Positions 62,493 through 64,000 of a stretch of DNA of 64,000 bases are shown in pieces (position 1 is the first letter of the stretch; every line of letters starts with the position of its first letter). Under the pieces are notes generated by a model. That model was not told where the DNA came from. It did not search any database and saw only the letters and a list, made by a program, of their open reading frames with translations. Both the position numbers and the translations under genes were made by a program. This stretch comes from Trochalopteron elliotii (Eukaryota; Chordata; Aves; Passeriformes; Leiothrichidae). Location: the NCBI GenBank assembly GCA_024734555.1, contig JANPWX010019930.1:473198-537197 (forward strand), given 5' to 3'.

Positions 62493-62892
62493 ATTCATAG
62501 AATCAAAGAAATATTTTTTTGTGTATGGAAGGGGCATTTAAAGACCATCATGTCCAGCCCCTGCAATGAACAGGGTCATCTTCAACAAGGTCAGTTTGCT
62601 CACAGCCCTGTCCAACCTGACCTTGAAGGGATGATACACCCACCACCTCTCTGAGGAGCCTGTTCCAGTGTCTCACCACCTTCATCATAGAAATTTTTTT
62701 CCTTTCATCTAGTTTTAACTCTTCCCTCTTTCAGTTTAAAACCAGTATCTCTTGTCCTTTTATTACAGGCCCTGATAAAAATTCTGTGCCCACCTTTCTT
62801 ATAAGGCAGTGGAAGGGGCTCTAAGTTCTCCTCAGAGCCTTTTGTCCAGGCTGAGCACCTCAAGCTCTCACAGCCTTTCAAGCAATTCGTCA
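62493..62892 (-). mobile_element. CR1 LINE 3' end, antisense, older subfamily
   Basis: On the plus strand it begins ttcatagaatcaaag, passes 'gaccatcatgtccagcccct', 'gcctgttccagtgtctcacc' and 'cctctttcagtttaaaacca', and ends near 'ctctcacagcctttcaagca'. This is the general avian CR1 3' order in reverse. It is more diverged and less GC-rich than the copies at 36.4 and 57.6 kb, so it is probably older. The frames at 62442-62654 and 62705-62965 are inside it. Confidence 0.92.
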
Positions 62893-64000
62893 GTAGCTTA
62901 AAATCAGCTAAAATATTGTTCTGCAGAGAAAGTGGCAAGAAGGTGTTTTTTTTTCTTTGAGGCATTAAAAAAGTTGTAAGATGGTTACCACAGCAACTCT
63001 GACATTACACACCAATGTAATTTTCAGGCCTCCTGAATTTATTTATTTATTTATTTGTGCCTGCAGCTTTGCCTCTGGCATAAACCTTTGCAACTGAGCT
63101 GAAGCTTATGATACATGTCATGATTTTTTCCCACTGCCAAATCTAGATCTGACCAGCTAGTCTAAAAGGGAGGATTCTCATAACCGAAAGAAGAGGGGGG
63201 ATAAAAAGAAAAAAAAACAAAACAGCAAAAACTTACTGTCAAGCTTGCATCTACAAGGACATGGATGGAGAAGTGAACATCCAGTTTTCAGAATATAGAT
63301 TTTTAGCTTGCATGCCAGGCTTAGGAAGAACCCACAGTGGCGTAGTTTAAACTTCATGTACTGAAGGGCTTGTTTTACATGTGAGTGAAGGTTGTTACAA
63401 AATGACTGCTTCTGGACCTGAATTGTTCTGGAATGCAGAAAATATAGAAACAGCAAAATACGGCCAAAAAGAATGGCTGAAGAGAGCAGCTGCTGCAAAT
63501 CTTGCAAAGGCCTGAAGTGCCTGAGAAATAAATTCTGATTATTTGCTCTGTCTCCTGTAAAGATAAATCTGTGTGGAACTGAATGAGGTAGAAATTACAA
63601 ACTATGGTTTTCAGTGGAAGGGTGATTTTTGCTTTCTCCTGAGGTCTTGAGGTGAGGAGGGAACGAGTCAAGGAGGAAGCATGGTTCATTTGCATGAAGC
63701 TGTGTAAGGAAAATCTTGCCAAAAAGTAAAAAACAGAACTCAACTGTGTGCTGAAACTAGAATTGCACAGACATAAAGCTTAATTTTCTCTTTTTTTTTA
63801 AAATTATAATTACAGAAAAACAGATCTTCATGTAGATGATGAGAGACAGTTCTCAATAGAATAAACAGATCATAAAGAAGAAGGCCAAAACAAAAACAAA
63901 ACCCTATGCCTAGACTACATAAACTTTTCCTAAAAAATATATTTATACTATTCTTCTTGTATTTTTATGTCTACCTACCTAATACCCTGTCTCTCTACTC
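62893..64000. other. AT-rich single-copy stretch, no gene seen
   Basis: Contains an (ATTT)n run at 63036-63056. The minus frames 63178-63507 (109 codons) and 63375-63743 (122 codons) overlap each other in different frames, have no recognisable domain, and look like chance. Confidence 0.55.
63036..63056. repeat. (ATTT)n microsatellite
   Basis: About five uninterrupted ATTT units. Confidence 0.9.

Overview
The window looks like bird nuclear DNA, most likely from a passerine. It is AT-rich and mostly single-copy. Its recognisable interspersed repeats are 5'-truncated CR1 LINE fragments with the avian 3' end and terminal octamers, plus solo LTRs of endogenous retroviruses. I see no mammalian repeat families, and nothing bacterial: no operons, no ribosome-binding-site pattern, no long ORFs. 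I found no protein-coding gene I can support. Every open frame of 60-190 codons is either inside a repeat or an isolated open stretch without recognisable homology. The window is best read as intergenic DNA or a large intron.

Layout. 1-366 is an antisense CR1 tail. About 0.4-21.4 kb is AT-rich single-copy DNA with simple repeats: an AT palindrome cluster near 3.4 kb, (TTC)n at 6.4 kb, (CCAA)n at 10.8 kb, T/G-rich DNA at 13.2 kb, and two long A/C-only tracts at 17.8 and 19.6 kb. A short GC-rich island at 18.7-19.0 kb has splice-like borders. A complete solo LTR with 5-bp target duplications lies at 21472-22130. A CR1 tail is at 26.2 kb. At 29.8-30.3 kb an assembly gap (376 Ns) is bordered by a (GGGGAAAA)n tract and a (GGGAA)n tract. 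A second, related solo LTR is at 34.4-35.0 kb.

The right half has CR1 copies at 36.4, 41.6, 42.3, 47.8, 50.8, 51.1, 57.6, 59.5 and 62.5 kb. A third LTR of a different family (51538-52256, minus strand) has an 8-bp terminal inverted repeat. Beside it is a 250-bp (TTTTG)n pentanucleotide array. A 440-bp T/G-only tract lies at 54.8-55.2 kb. The 59.5-kb CR1 is the only copy that still shows reverse-transcriptase coding sequence, and it is broken by deletions and a frame change.

No functional interplay of genes can be described. What is of interest is mobile-element history, strongly strand-asymmetric simple repeats, a gap at a G-quadruplex-type repeat, and several repeat-free stretches that look like candidate conserved regulatory DNA. 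I found no convincing new biological system.
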